Source: Gliomastix tumulicola (taxonomy: Eukaryota > Ascomycota > Sordariomycetes > Hypocreales > Bionectriaceae). Taken from it: DNA of 64,000 nt. The notes under the pieces are model-generated. The model was given only the letters and a program-made list of their open reading frames with translations. It did not search any database and was not told the DNA's origin. Positions 1 to 10,860 of the stretch are shown here, piece by piece. The translations under genes were made by a program, and so were the position numbers. How positions within the stretch are numbered: the stretch's first letter is position 1; each line of letters opens with the position of its first letter. The stretch is taken from NCBI GenBank assembly GCA_001599755.1, contig BCHX01000003.1, forward strand, positions 1,299,015 through 1,363,014, given 5' to 3'.

Positions 1-297
1 GGGCGTGTTTGGAGCAGGAAGGGGGGGGNGTGGGAGGGTCAAGAGGGTGAGGGTGGGAGGTGTGGGTGAAGGGAGGGAGAATCGAGCCCCAGGGAGAAGA
101 AAAAATCAATCCGTGGGTGGGTTGTGAGGTGAGATGCGGAGAGGGAAATGGTGTGAGCTAAGGTTGTTGTTGGGGGCGCCTGTCTCCTGGGGTACTGTTT
201 GGCGGCCACGTTGCGGGCGAGGTACCTGGGGGTGACCTGTGGGCAACCTGGCACGATAAGGCGGGCGCTGCAGGAAAGTGCCAGTGCCGCTGAAAGG

Positions 298-358
298 CAG
301 CCACGGGCAGCCACGGGCGGCCACGGGCGCCCTCCAGCACCTCCAGCACCTCCAGCAC
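298..358. repeat. Short tandem repeats (10-mer and 9-mer)
   Basis: Three decamers of the form CRGCCACGGG run from 298 to 327. They are followed by three copies of the 9-mer CTCCAGCAC from 332 to 358. This is a small GC-rich minisatellite in non-coding DNA. A close variant of the decamer, CAGCCACTGG, recurs as a tandem array at 38441. Confidence 0.8.
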
Positions 359-3300
359 CTCCACCCACCTGAGCGCAGTGGGCATCGGCCAGTGTGAGCA
401 GTGCCACAGCCTACAGGGGCGCCTACAGGGGCCTCGTGTCGGTTCCGATAGGGGATAGGGACAGATAACCACCCACCGAGGGCGACGGGAGGGGGTGAGG
501 CCTTGCTTGGCTGAGAAGCTCTGCTGGCGCGGGCTCTGTTGGATCCCAGGCTAGCAAGGGCAATGTACATCCACCGTGATGGTACCTCGGGAGCCATCTA
601 TTGACTCTGACTGGGCTCTTGGCCGCTGTTAGCCTGTTAGGGAAAGCTGGGGTGGCCTGAGACCAGCTGGGGGAATGATGGGGGTACACCCTTCTGCCCT
701 TCAGGTCGTTCCTTTTTTTTCCCTTCCGCCTCAATGAGTGATGAGTGACGCCCGTGAGAGTCGAGGGCTTCCCAAATGTCTCACGACGGGCGCACCCATG
801 CTCGCCTTTGGCCGCCCTTTCCCCGGTGCATTCACGCTCATTTCGTTTGCCGCTGCATAAAGCGGTGGGGATAAGCTGCAATGCGTGTTCGAGACACATC
901 GAGACAGCAGCACAAGCACGCATAAAACACATGCGCACCGTGCAAAAACGTTATGGACAGGTCATGCCAGTCTAGGGACGCCATGGACACATAGCGGCTC
1001 GGAGGCTTGCTCAGGCCTGTCGAGGCGTCGGGAACCCTTCCCGTCCTCGCACCGACAAGACGACAGGACGGAGTTCAGTGCGCCGCCTGGCGTGGGGTGT
1101 CAGGCAAGGGATAGCAAGAAGCAACGATTAGAAGGGCCAGAACTGTCCAATGCCCCCTTTCTGGGCCGCGTGGCTTGAAGCCGCAAAACCTTTCTCGTCT
1201 CTTCCCCATCCCCCATGCTCGCTCCTTACAACTTGTTCTTTGATCCTTTCCCTAGGGGGAATTATGCTTCCGTAAAACAAAGACAGAGAGAGCGGCATTA
1301 CTTCAGAGACAGGCCAGATGATGTGATCCAATGCCAATCTCTGTGGGGACGTCTAGTTTGGGGCGTAGGTAGGTACTCCGTAGGTGCACAGCGTACCTGA
1401 ATCTGGACCCGATACACTGTCTATACCTGTCCGCTCCCTGTATGCCCGCCCGCACGGCCTGTATAGCCCTCGTACTAGTACCCAGTAGTGCTGTCCTCAG
1501 CCGGGCATTCGGCATCCAGTCGGCCTGATTGGCTGAGACATGCTTCGACGAGGGACTCACTGGCTGAAGCCGTCATGCCAGTCTCACACAAAAACATGAA
1601 CCCGAACATAATAGGTAATTCCGGAGATTCAATGACCACGGGGAAGCAACCCACGCCTGACTGCTTAGCCTCAACACCAGCTGATCACGTCTTCTGGACT
1701 ACAGTGCTCCGGTGATGAAGTCGAGGCCAAGGCATGTGATTGCGACAGTGGGGGGCCCAGGCTTGCAAACCACACCAAACACACACACACTCTCTCTCTC
1801 CCTCTCTCTTTTTCTTCCTATCCCCTCTTGAGTGTCCTGCTGAGCTGGGCTGGGGCGACTGCCCACGGACGGAATAGGTAGGCCATGCCCCCAGGATTGG
1901 GGGTTGTTCGAGCATTTCGAGATAAGCCACTTCCCCTTTGATTCGAGTGCAGCCTCTCCCCCCTCTCCCGACCCTCTCGAAATCTCTGTCCCCCACCCCG
2001 CAAGCCGCCACTTCGATCTCATCTGACGCCTTATTCGTTTTGCCGCGCGAGTCACGAGTGTCAAATAGACATGAGGCAGAAACAGTTCAGAGACCTGGAT
2101 GTGCTATCCCTTCTGCCCCCGCGGTGTGGATAGCGAGAGCCTGGACGAGGCCGATTTAGCCGCTCCGCCGGGCAGCTGGTGCCGCATCACCGAGAGACGA
2201 CACGACGACTACTAGTAGGTAGTCGATGCTGATAGGGCTACGGAGAGCTATTCATCATGCAATCCCCACCGAGAGCCAGGTAAGCTTTTGCTTTTGGACC
2301 CTGCGTACAGGATTCCAGACAGCACCATGCGACTCTGATACTCTGGTCTGCGGTGTCAAGCCCGATAGTTGGGAGGGTTAGCGAGTGTCTATCGGCCTGG
2401 GCGATCCTCGCCCACGAGACGAGGGAGGACTTGTTGCCCTCATCTTAGCTATCTTACGAGAACGCTGGCCGGAAACGCATGACCCGACGGAGGCGTCCCG
2501 GTCCCTTATCAAAGGGATCATCCAAGGGCGACTGTGACTATGGTGCCACAGAATTAGTCTACACCACCTTACCCCATGGACCCCTTTATCCCCCCCCCCT
2601 CCCCCTTCAAGATGAGCGTCAATAATCTATTCAGCCTGTGAGAGAGGACGTGGAGAGCCGAGTAGGTCAATCCGGGGTCGAAAAGCCACACCACGCTTTC
2701 TTCTCCAACCCCAACAAAACCGGTTGGGAAGAACTTGGAGTCGGCGTCGAGGCTTCGGACAGACTCCGTGATCGCCGGGCCAGAGCCCGGAGTCCTGACT
2801 CGGGCAGCCAAGATCCGACTTGAGAACCCCCCCAGCACAGCTAGTCTCCCTTTCTTACCCCAGGTCCTCGAACCGAGCTCTCGCGTCTATGTCGGTTTCG
2901 TTTTGCCCTTCGGTGCCACCCCGAAACTAGTAGGCATGCCTCTCTCGGATCCCTCAACCAACCATCAACGGGCCATGAGTACGGACAGACAGGGCATCTG
3001 TCAACTGGCACACACTCAGTAAGCGGGAGACCGCCTATCAGCGGGAATTCGGAAACTGACCCCCCTCAAACCCCCACAGCCTTCAGGGTACTGTTAATAT
3101 GGCATTCGCGCCACTGACAGGCGCACAAGATTGAGGGAGGGGGCGTGTTTTGCCCCCAAACCGTACAGGTTGCAAACAACCTGAATCGCGTGGGGGAGAC
3201 GAACCGCCTGACACTCTTATTCAAAGCTGGGGGGCGTGGCAAAGCGTGGGTGGAAGGGGGAGGGGGGGGAACTTTTATTATTATCATCCAGGCCTCCTCC

Positions 3301-6300
3301 TCGTTTGGCGGCTAAATTAGAGACCACGGTTTCGAGATGGATGGATGCCCGGGATATTTTTACAGTACTTTGTTATCATGCCAATGCATGCAGGAAGATC
3401 AGACACATGCTCTTCGTATTTATCCAGCCAGCCAGAGCGTCGCTTGCCAGATGGCACCCCCCCTTCTGTGCATGGATTGGACACTTGTCTCCCTGGTTCC
3501 GGATGTTCCAGCCATGATCCCGTCCCAAGTCGAGGCTGGGAGGCCTTCCAGAAAGTGTGGAGGTGACTGGGGATTACGCGTTAAGACGGACGTTCATACG
3601 CCCCCCTCCTCCCCAGGATGAGAGTGTGCTATTTGCAGCCCAGATTCCGGGGTGGTTGATTCATGGTGGTGCGGAGTGTGGTAGGCGAGCACGAGAACAG
3701 GTCCGTAAATACGTGACATAGATCCCTACAGGCCGAGACACACTCGAGGTAGTCCTCTTCCCCTTCTCGTGCCAAGTCCCTGTTAACCGCGAGCCACGGA
3801 AAAAGAATACGCAACGGCTCGTATAATACCTCGGCTACCTGGTCCGAGGGAGCTCATCTCCTCCTCTGCTCACAGTGAGAGCTGAGTCCCCAAGCATCCG
3901 TGCCCATGCCTTCCTCATTGGGGCGCCAAATACCCCGATCAATAATCCCCAAGCCTGTGCGAGGGCCTTGGCGGGTACTCTTCAGCAATCCGGCGGCATG
4001 ATTTGAGCGCGAATCCCACTGCCTTACTCAGTGAGCCCGGAGCCTGTGTTCCTCGCGGCTCTCGTCCTGTCAGACGGCCGCAAGAGCTGCACTACGGTTT
4101 ATTGCCACTAGCTAAGTAGCTCTTCTTTCTCCATCCCGGAGTCTGTCCCACGGGGTGCCGGAAAAGCATTCGTGTTCTTTTTCCCTCTGGCTTATCTTGA
4201 GGGGAAAGTCGTGCAAATCGTGGCCCGGGAAATCGGCCGCCGACACCCTCCTTCCCTCCCTCGCTCCCCCCGCCTCCATCCTCGGAGCAATCTAGATTCT
4301 CCATGCTTTGGACCTGCAGTAGTCCTGATCCGATGCAGACATCGCAGGCCTACACCAGGAAAAGGTTCCCTCCGGCCGGGTGGTGGCCTAGACCGTCCAT
4401 CCATCCCCCTTGATTCTTTGTTCCAGACATGACGAGAGCTTCACGGACCGACATTGGACCATGATAGCACGACTTACCTCCCGGGCTATGGCCGCCGGAC
4501 AACTGCTAGAGCCGTCTCTCTCCACACGGCTAAGGGAATGTCCAGGGGGTCCTTGATGCGCACGTCTCGCGGCTTCTTCACCAGCAAATCGCACCGGCGT
4601 AAAGGACTGTGGGGAAAACTGGAAGAACGAAGGCCAGTGGTCTGTCTGTCAGAACCCCGGTCTTATCAGAGGGCTTCGCTTTCGGGCAGGCCGAGACGCT
4701 GCAGGGAGACTATCTGTCTGTCTGGGGAAAGCAGGCGCTACAGATAATAGGGCCGCCTGTTGCTGCTGAGACCCGGGCGCGGACAAAGGCACGGGCACTG
4801 CCTGGGTTTCCTTCCCCCCTTTTTTTTTCGCCCTCGGTGGTTGCGAGAGGCATTTGACCGAGATGCTCCGAGTCATGGGCGCAGGTCGAGAGACACCCCC
4901 ACGTGGGCCACGAGCTTCCCCAAGATTGCACCGAACGGACGAGATGGTTTGTGCGGCTACTGCTGCTGCTGCTGCCGCTTGGATCGCCCGTCAGATACAA
5001 CGTGGAAAGGGGGGAGGGGTAGTATCAGGAACCCCCGAGCACAAAGTTCAGGGAGCCTTCCGTTCAGGGCTTTCAGGGCGAGCAGGCGAGGAGCTGACAA
5101 GGCGGAAGACGCCGAGATTTCTCCCTGGCCTGCTCCCCCCTCGACCGAACCTGGTGTCCCTCGCTGGACATTCACCGGGCCGGCATCACTTTTAGGCGAG
5201 GGCGCGGCTACACCCTGGGCTTGCCCCGACGGTGAGGCTTGGTCTCGGTCTTGCGAGTCACGCTGTTCATGCTGAGCATACCATGACCAGGACGAGTGCA
5301 TGCTTTCTGCTGCCTTTCTACCAGCTCCATTATCTCGGTCGCTCCGTTTTCACCGATCCTTAGTATCGGACCGACCAAAAATTCAAGCTCATCGATCCCC
5401 TGTCGGAGAGCCGCATCTTTTCACTTGAGTGCATATGGCAATTCTCGGCGGCACCACTTGATTCACCGCGTCGGCCCAATTACTCCAATCTTTTCTACTA
5501 TATCGCCTCACGCCCTCACAATTTTTTTTCATCCCGCTAGCTGAGAGGAGAAGTGAGGCAAGATTCTATCTCCGAGGATTCGGGTCATCCGCCGACGGCT
5601 CTCCATCGTGGCAAGCGTAACCGCCTCGAAATGGACGGGCTTGGCCCGACTTGACTCGGATTGCTCGCCCGCACTGAGTCATGCCAATTCTCTCCCCAGA
5701 CCGCCCGTTCACACAAACATTGCTCCGGCGTTGTGAGCAAGATACCGGGTCCAGGCACAGTACCATTTTGCAGACCATGCGTCGCTAGTCCGTAGGGAAT
5801 TGCCCGTCGGCAAAAGCTATCAGTTTGAAGCTCGGTGGGCCTGTTGGGAAAACACTTTTCCACGCACGCCCCCAAACTGCCCCCCCAGCTCTCGTTCTCC
5901 CTGATGCACCCGAAGATTTTCGCTGTGAGGGGGATCAACGCACGGCTGGTGCTATTTTCATGCAAGATAAGGGGAATGGACCGGTGGGGAAATGCATCAG
6001 GGTCTTGGATCAACCCATTTCTCGAGCCGTCTTGGAACCCGACTTCTCCCGAGGCATGAGGACGCTCTCAGTCAGCTCTGACAGACCGCCAGTTCTCGTT
6101 ACGGCCGTCCGGAGCCCCCAGATGGACTGTTACTCCCCTCTGCGTGCATGCTCCCGACTGTCCAGTGGATGGATGGACGGGCGTCGTTGGTGATCTTATC
6201 GGATGTGTACCGACCGGCCTAGCATCCCCGATTTCCCCGAGGCTATCGCCAGCAGCCCAGCCCAGGGCCAGCCTTCGATACTCCAGCTGTTATGGAGGTG

Positions 6301-6940
6301 CTGCCAGACTTGCCCAGTATCGTGCGCTCCATCCAGCAGCCTTTGACACTCGGCGTGCCGCTATTGACCCAAGATGGACATTCCGTCCGGTGGAACAGCC
6401 CAAACTGTGGTGGCTCGAGGCGTTGCTCTAGCTCTTTAGTCCACTTCGACGCAAGCCCAGGCTCGGCGAGAAGGAAGTCGCACGCAGAGGATGATGCCAT
6501 GATTTAGAGCCCGTTCCCTCAGGCGGGTCAACGTCATTGCTCCCCATACCCCGGACTGCTAGGAGCGCTGTAGGATCAACAAGTCGCAAACCAAGCAGGT
6601 CTGGTTATTCTCGTGCGCATGTGACATGAAAAGATAGCAAGGGAGGGCAATGGATCAAGGACATCCAAGCCTCGTAATACCGAGGAATAGGGAAGCCGTG
6701 AGCTTATCGTGACACTTCCGCTTCCCCGAGGTCCGGGGGAGGCATGATGTCAGTGCATCCTAGTCGTGAATCAAGAATGCCCAAGCCAGTCGATATAGTT
6801 CTCGAGTTGAAAATCGTCAATCGAGGAGAGACAGCAAGCATCGAGAGCCTTTGAAATACTACCTAACTTATCGTAATTTTTATTCGTACTGAATGAAGCA
6901 CGAGGGCCTCGGGTCGTACCTGCCTTCAGAATGATCTCCG

Positions 6941-6985
6941 ACGCGACGTCACGTGAATTGGCGCACAGAACACTTCCAAACGCGT
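6941..6985 (+). promoter_or_regulatory. Putative cell-cycle promoter elements of the Rad55-like gene
   Basis: A dense cluster lies 135-180 bp before the start codon. It holds GACGTCACGTG (overlapping CRE-type half site and CACGTG E-box, within 6945-6955), TTGGCGC (E2F-like, 6958-6964) and ACGCGT (MluI cell-cycle box, 6980-6985). In yeasts ACGCGT is the MBF site that drives G1/S expression of replication and repair genes. Function here is inferred from motif and position only. Confidence 0.4.
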
Positions 6986-7087
6986 CTCGCGGCTCAACTT
7001 TCCTGGTAGCTGCTCATCAACACCATCTCACTCACACAAAGGCCTGCCAATCTTTCCCACTTTCATTCATCGTGTGACGTGAATACC

Positions 7088-7123
7088 ATGGGCAATGGAC
7101 TACCACTCCATACACGGCCATGA
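7088..7123 (+). CDS. Short upstream ORF overlapping the Rad55-like start
   Basis: An 11-codon reading frame (MGNGLPLHTRP) begins at ATG 7088. Its TGA stop (7121-7123) overlaps the start codon of the downstream gene (7120-7122) as ATGA. If the transcript starts upstream of 7088, translation of the main protein would need leaky scanning or termination-reinitiation, so this could limit its output. The transcription start is not known. Confidence 0.4.
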   Translation: MGNGLPLHTRP

Positions 7124-8610
7124 CGTCGCTACTTTTGACATACCCAGCTCACGTGAGACCTCTCAACCCGATCGTGATCGTGGCACCTGCTAACAGCGAG
7201 CCGCGCGCAGATCGTCTCCCCACGGTGAGCGCTTCTGCAGCCTTGGACGAGCTTGCGGGCGATGCTAGTGCAAACATTCCCAGCGGCTTGACAGGCCTCG
7301 ATAAGGCACTGGCAGCCAATTCGCCAGCTCGAGTCCAGGCTGACGACTCTCATCCTGGCGGCGTCACTCGAGGCCAGGTGACGGAGCTGTGGGGGCCTCC
7401 TGGTGCAGGAAAGACGGCTCTAGGGTGAGAGGAAACTCTATGCGCCCTGTCACAGCATACACGCTGACTTGTTCTTCAGTGTTCAGCTAGCCGCTCAGGT
7501 CCTATCCGATGGCAAGAGCGTGGTCTGGGTAGGTTCGTCGTATCATTCCACCGATCAGCCCAAATGAGACGGTCTCTAATTTGGTTCGACAGACTGCTTT
7601 CAGGCACTGGCTAGTCAGCGTCTGGCTGATGTGATCCTCGCCAAGAACAAGGCTAAAGGGCAGCAAGTTGATCTGACTGCGGTTGAAGATGGGAGTGCCA
7701 AGTTCATTCACTACAACTGCCTGACTCTACCGCACTTGATCGCTCTGATTTCGAGACCAACGGCGAAGAGTCTGCCGCAAGATACGGTACTCGTTATCTT
7801 CAGCTCGGTCACCGCGCTCATCAACTCGGCTCTTCCCAAGTCTCACGACGAGCAACGCGGTGCGAAGCGGACCAACGGTATTCAGCCCCAGCCCCCTTCA
7901 AGCAGCTCGTGCTTGTACAATCTAGCTAACTTTATTCTCTCAATAGGCCCCGGGCCGGCGGCAAAGCGAAGGCAAGCACTACAATCTATCACGAAGGCAC
8001 TACAAACCATGGCATCGGCTAGGAATTGTGCCGTGGTGCTTCTCTCCCAGTGTGCAACCAAAATGCAGTCGGAGAGGCGACCGGTGTTGACCCCGTCGGT
8101 CAACGCAAACGTATGGGAACACGGCATCTCGACACGTATTGTGCTCTTCAAGGATTGGATACCGCAAGACGACGGGCTGGCCACTATCTCCTTAGCTGGA
8201 ATTCAAAAGCTCGACGGCAGAGCTACCTCGGAAGCGCTTGAACACGTATCGGCGTTCACAGTTGACACTGTAAGTGGAAGCCCTCTCCAGTTGCATGGTG
8301 TCATGCACAGACTGATAAAGAGGGTTTACAGCAGGGCCTGTGCGAAGTGGCACTCGATGCATACCAGCGCCGGACAGAAGCGGCTCACCGTAGTGTGCGA
8401 ATGAAAAGGAAACTCGGCCACACGGATCTGGAGATTCCGGATAGCGAGGATGACGAAGACTACGGGTGGGCAGAAGAGGATGAAGCATCCATGCCTGGTC
8501 CTCCGCCACAATGGCAGGGAAGCGAAGACATTCTTCTCGGACAAGAAGTCGGACACAGTGACGACGACAGCGAGGAAGATGCAGACGAAACCGAATCAGG
8601 GGATGATTGA
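7120..8610 (+). CDS. Rad51-paralog ATPase, Rad55/Rhp55-like DNA repair protein
   Basis: Five exons can be joined: 7120-7424, 7480-7532, 7593-7877, 7947-8269 and 8332-8610, giving 414 residues. The Walker A motif GPPGAGKT lies at about residues 92-99 and is split by the first intron, as often seen in RecA-fold genes. After it come VVWVDCFQAL and a motif-4-like stretch (AVVLLSQCATKM) typical of Rad51 paralogs. Such proteins form a mediator complex that helps load Rad51 on RPA-coated single-stranded DNA in homologous recombination. The expected Walker B Asp appears replaced (LVIFSS near residues 185-191). The last 70 or so residues are strongly acidic and probably disordered. Exon 2 uses a GTTCGT donor at 7533, chosen because it alone restores the frame VVWVDC. 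The third intron (7878-7946) is 69 nt and stop-free. Assignment to Rad55 rather than another paralog is inference. Confidence 0.8.
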
Positions 8611-10556
8611 TGCGTTGTCAGGCTCGGAACAACCCCAGCCACCCACACTCCCCCTGACGCATAACACACACAGACGCAGGACACCACCACCAACGATATA
8701 GGTGCTGTTGGCGGTCTGCACCACGTGGGAGACGGCATGGCCGCTGCTGACTTAGACTTCGCTGGCTCTTCTACGCACTTTCTTGGCCCCTCCCCCATCG
8801 GAAAAAGGGAAAGTTAGATTTTCTCGTGCCCGGCCTGCCAAACACGAGATCCCCGAACGATTCGCATTTCTCGGGGCGACAAGAAGGGCCGGAATAGCCC
8901 CAGGTACCTACATATGGCAAGAGAAAAAGTATGGCTGGAAAAGAAAACTTTGACACCGGCATGTCATCATCATCGACTCGCTGAGTAAAAGAAAAAATCG
9001 AGCAAAGCCGGACGCCCCACCAATTCCTGGATGGAATGAAGTGTCTGCACTCTGCGAGCAGTTTTGGCGCTCACGCCAGAGAAAGAAACGGGGTCCAGCT
9101 CCCCACCATCTCTGTCAACTTCTCGGAGTACCTGTGGAGACTGAGGTACCTCGAGGGCGTGACTGCTGAGGCCATCACCGTTATCACCATTGGGATCCAC
9201 GCTATCATGGTAGAGGCACGCCCCCTGCCGTCTTTGCGTTGCCCTGCATAGGTAGTCGTATGCATCAGCTCATGAAGTCACAAGCTACGGCCCTTTTGGA
9301 GGAGTCGTGTTCCCACCAGGTCTCATCGAGCTCAAGTCGTCCGTGATCCGAACACGAAGGAGCTTGCCGCTCTGCCGTGCTGCTGTGATGCTATTATATC
9401 ACATCAACTGCAAGCCATCTGCTAGTTTCCAGAGCCATGGAGCTGTGCATGCAGTCATATAAGACAGACGTCCCGCGTCTAGAGTCTAGACGCTGACGGG
9501 CTGAGACACGGGAGTGATAGAATTCCCAAAGGCGAGAGGGAGCTGCTCACCGACTGGATCCTTGTTGATATCAGATGCCAGCTAATAGAGGCTGCAAGGA
9601 GCTCTTCAGATAAAGGCGAGATGGCGGGGTGGGGTTTCCCTTTTTTTTTCATGTGAAGATGCATGCAAGCTCCAGACAATCTTTGCAAACCCAATCCCGC
9701 TTCTAAAATAAGCCATGGAAAGCCCCCCTCAAAACAGTCCCCAAACTCTACCATGTGTAGTGGAAGTCAAGGGCCAGGCACCTGTGATCATTGGGATGTG
9801 ATAGGAATTGAAGCGTCCACGAAGCACCAATACATCATGTTTCGACATGTGGATAGAGTGGCTATTAGTGACCCTTACGTACAACGACATGCCAGGCGTC
9901 GATCGGCTTGCCAGGAACAGCGGCACTGGTTTGGCGTGTGTTGGTTAGCTTGACAGCATGCCCGTCGTGGATTCAATTGCTACTGTGGAAGTCTCACGCC
10001 ACACAGTTTACCTCGGAGACGAGTTAAGGTAGCTGTTGCCGGAGAGGAGCGTGGATGAGCTGACATTGCTCTAGGGTAAGTAGATGATGCTTTCACGATA
10101 CTTGACTTGTACAACCTGTCTTATACGAGACGGGATGGAGGCTTCTCATAAAATCCAAAGTCCAGGAGGACAGTGAATCACAGCATAATGTGAAACGGCC
10201 ACAAGTGATTTTTCCTCCCGCGAGAAATTGGAGGAGATGGTTGTCGTCGTACAAGAAAAAGTTGAGGTTCAAGGACGGTGTGTAGGCAGCTCACGTAAGC
10301 AAATCCAACGAATCACGGACCAGAACCAGAGACCCGAAACCTCATCTTAGCCTCGAACCTCACCCTCATTTCCCATCCACTGCGTCTGGCTCGTCCCTCA
10401 CCCTCATCTCTCAAGGCAGTGTCGCTTACAATGCCGCCATCATATCCGCATATGATTTGAAGCTGAATGTGAGAGCATTACCGGAGAGAGTCAGTCGCAA
10501 AGGAGCCCGGGATCGAGGTGGTCTGATTGGAAGGTGAATCTGAGGTGTCAGCAGGA
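8611..10556. other. Intergenic stretch
   Basis: About 1.9 kb with no convincing reading frame. Short open frames around 9000-9250 and 9480-9950 mostly lack domain features and splice logic. The left part is probably the 3' UTR of the Rad55-like gene. The right part leads into the leader of the BTB-bromodomain gene. Confidence 0.6.
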
Positions 10557-10853
10557 GTAAGTGGACTTGCTTTTTCCTTTCTTGTGGCTGGTGACGAGCA
10601 GCCAAAACTCATACCCTCGCACCCATTTCTCATCACTGAGCTTCAATGCGCACTGCAACTATTCAATCGCGACGGGCACAATCGCAGACTCTTCACTTAT
10701 CCTCATTCAACGGCAGTTCTAGCCGGCCATTTTGAGATCAAATCCCAGGGAGTGAGAGCGACCACCATCACATATTCCTCCAGCTTGCTATTTCGAACCT
10801 CATTGACGGTTGATTTACTTGTCTGGTTTATAAAAGTATTAACTGACTTACAG
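10557..10853 (+). other. Putative 5' UTR intron of the BTB-bromodomain gene
   Basis: A consensus donor GTAAGT at 10557 and a strong 3' splice site (AACTGAC branch-like sequence followed by TTACAG, ending at 10853) enclose 297 nt. The acceptor ends 7 nt before the start codon at 10861. The acceptor is convincing. The donor is the best match upstream but could be another one. Confidence 0.45.
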
Positions 10854-10860
10854 GTTCATC

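Larger units (their letters stand above)
1..7119. other. Long gene-empty stretch
   Basis: About 7.1 kb without a convincing gene. Open frames are at most about 170 codons, many lack an ATG start, and none shows a recognisable domain or a coherent exon series. The stretch holds short tandem repeats near 298-358, CT-rich tracts near 1790-1830, and the promoter of the Rad55-like gene at its right end. Base 29 is undetermined. It could hold non-coding transcripts or lineage-specific genes that cannot be recognised from sequence alone. Confidence 0.6.

Noticed and set aside
423..938. 171-codon minus-strand frame near the left end
   Set aside because: No ATG-anchored domain, and the composition looks like a chance open frame in GC-rich DNA.
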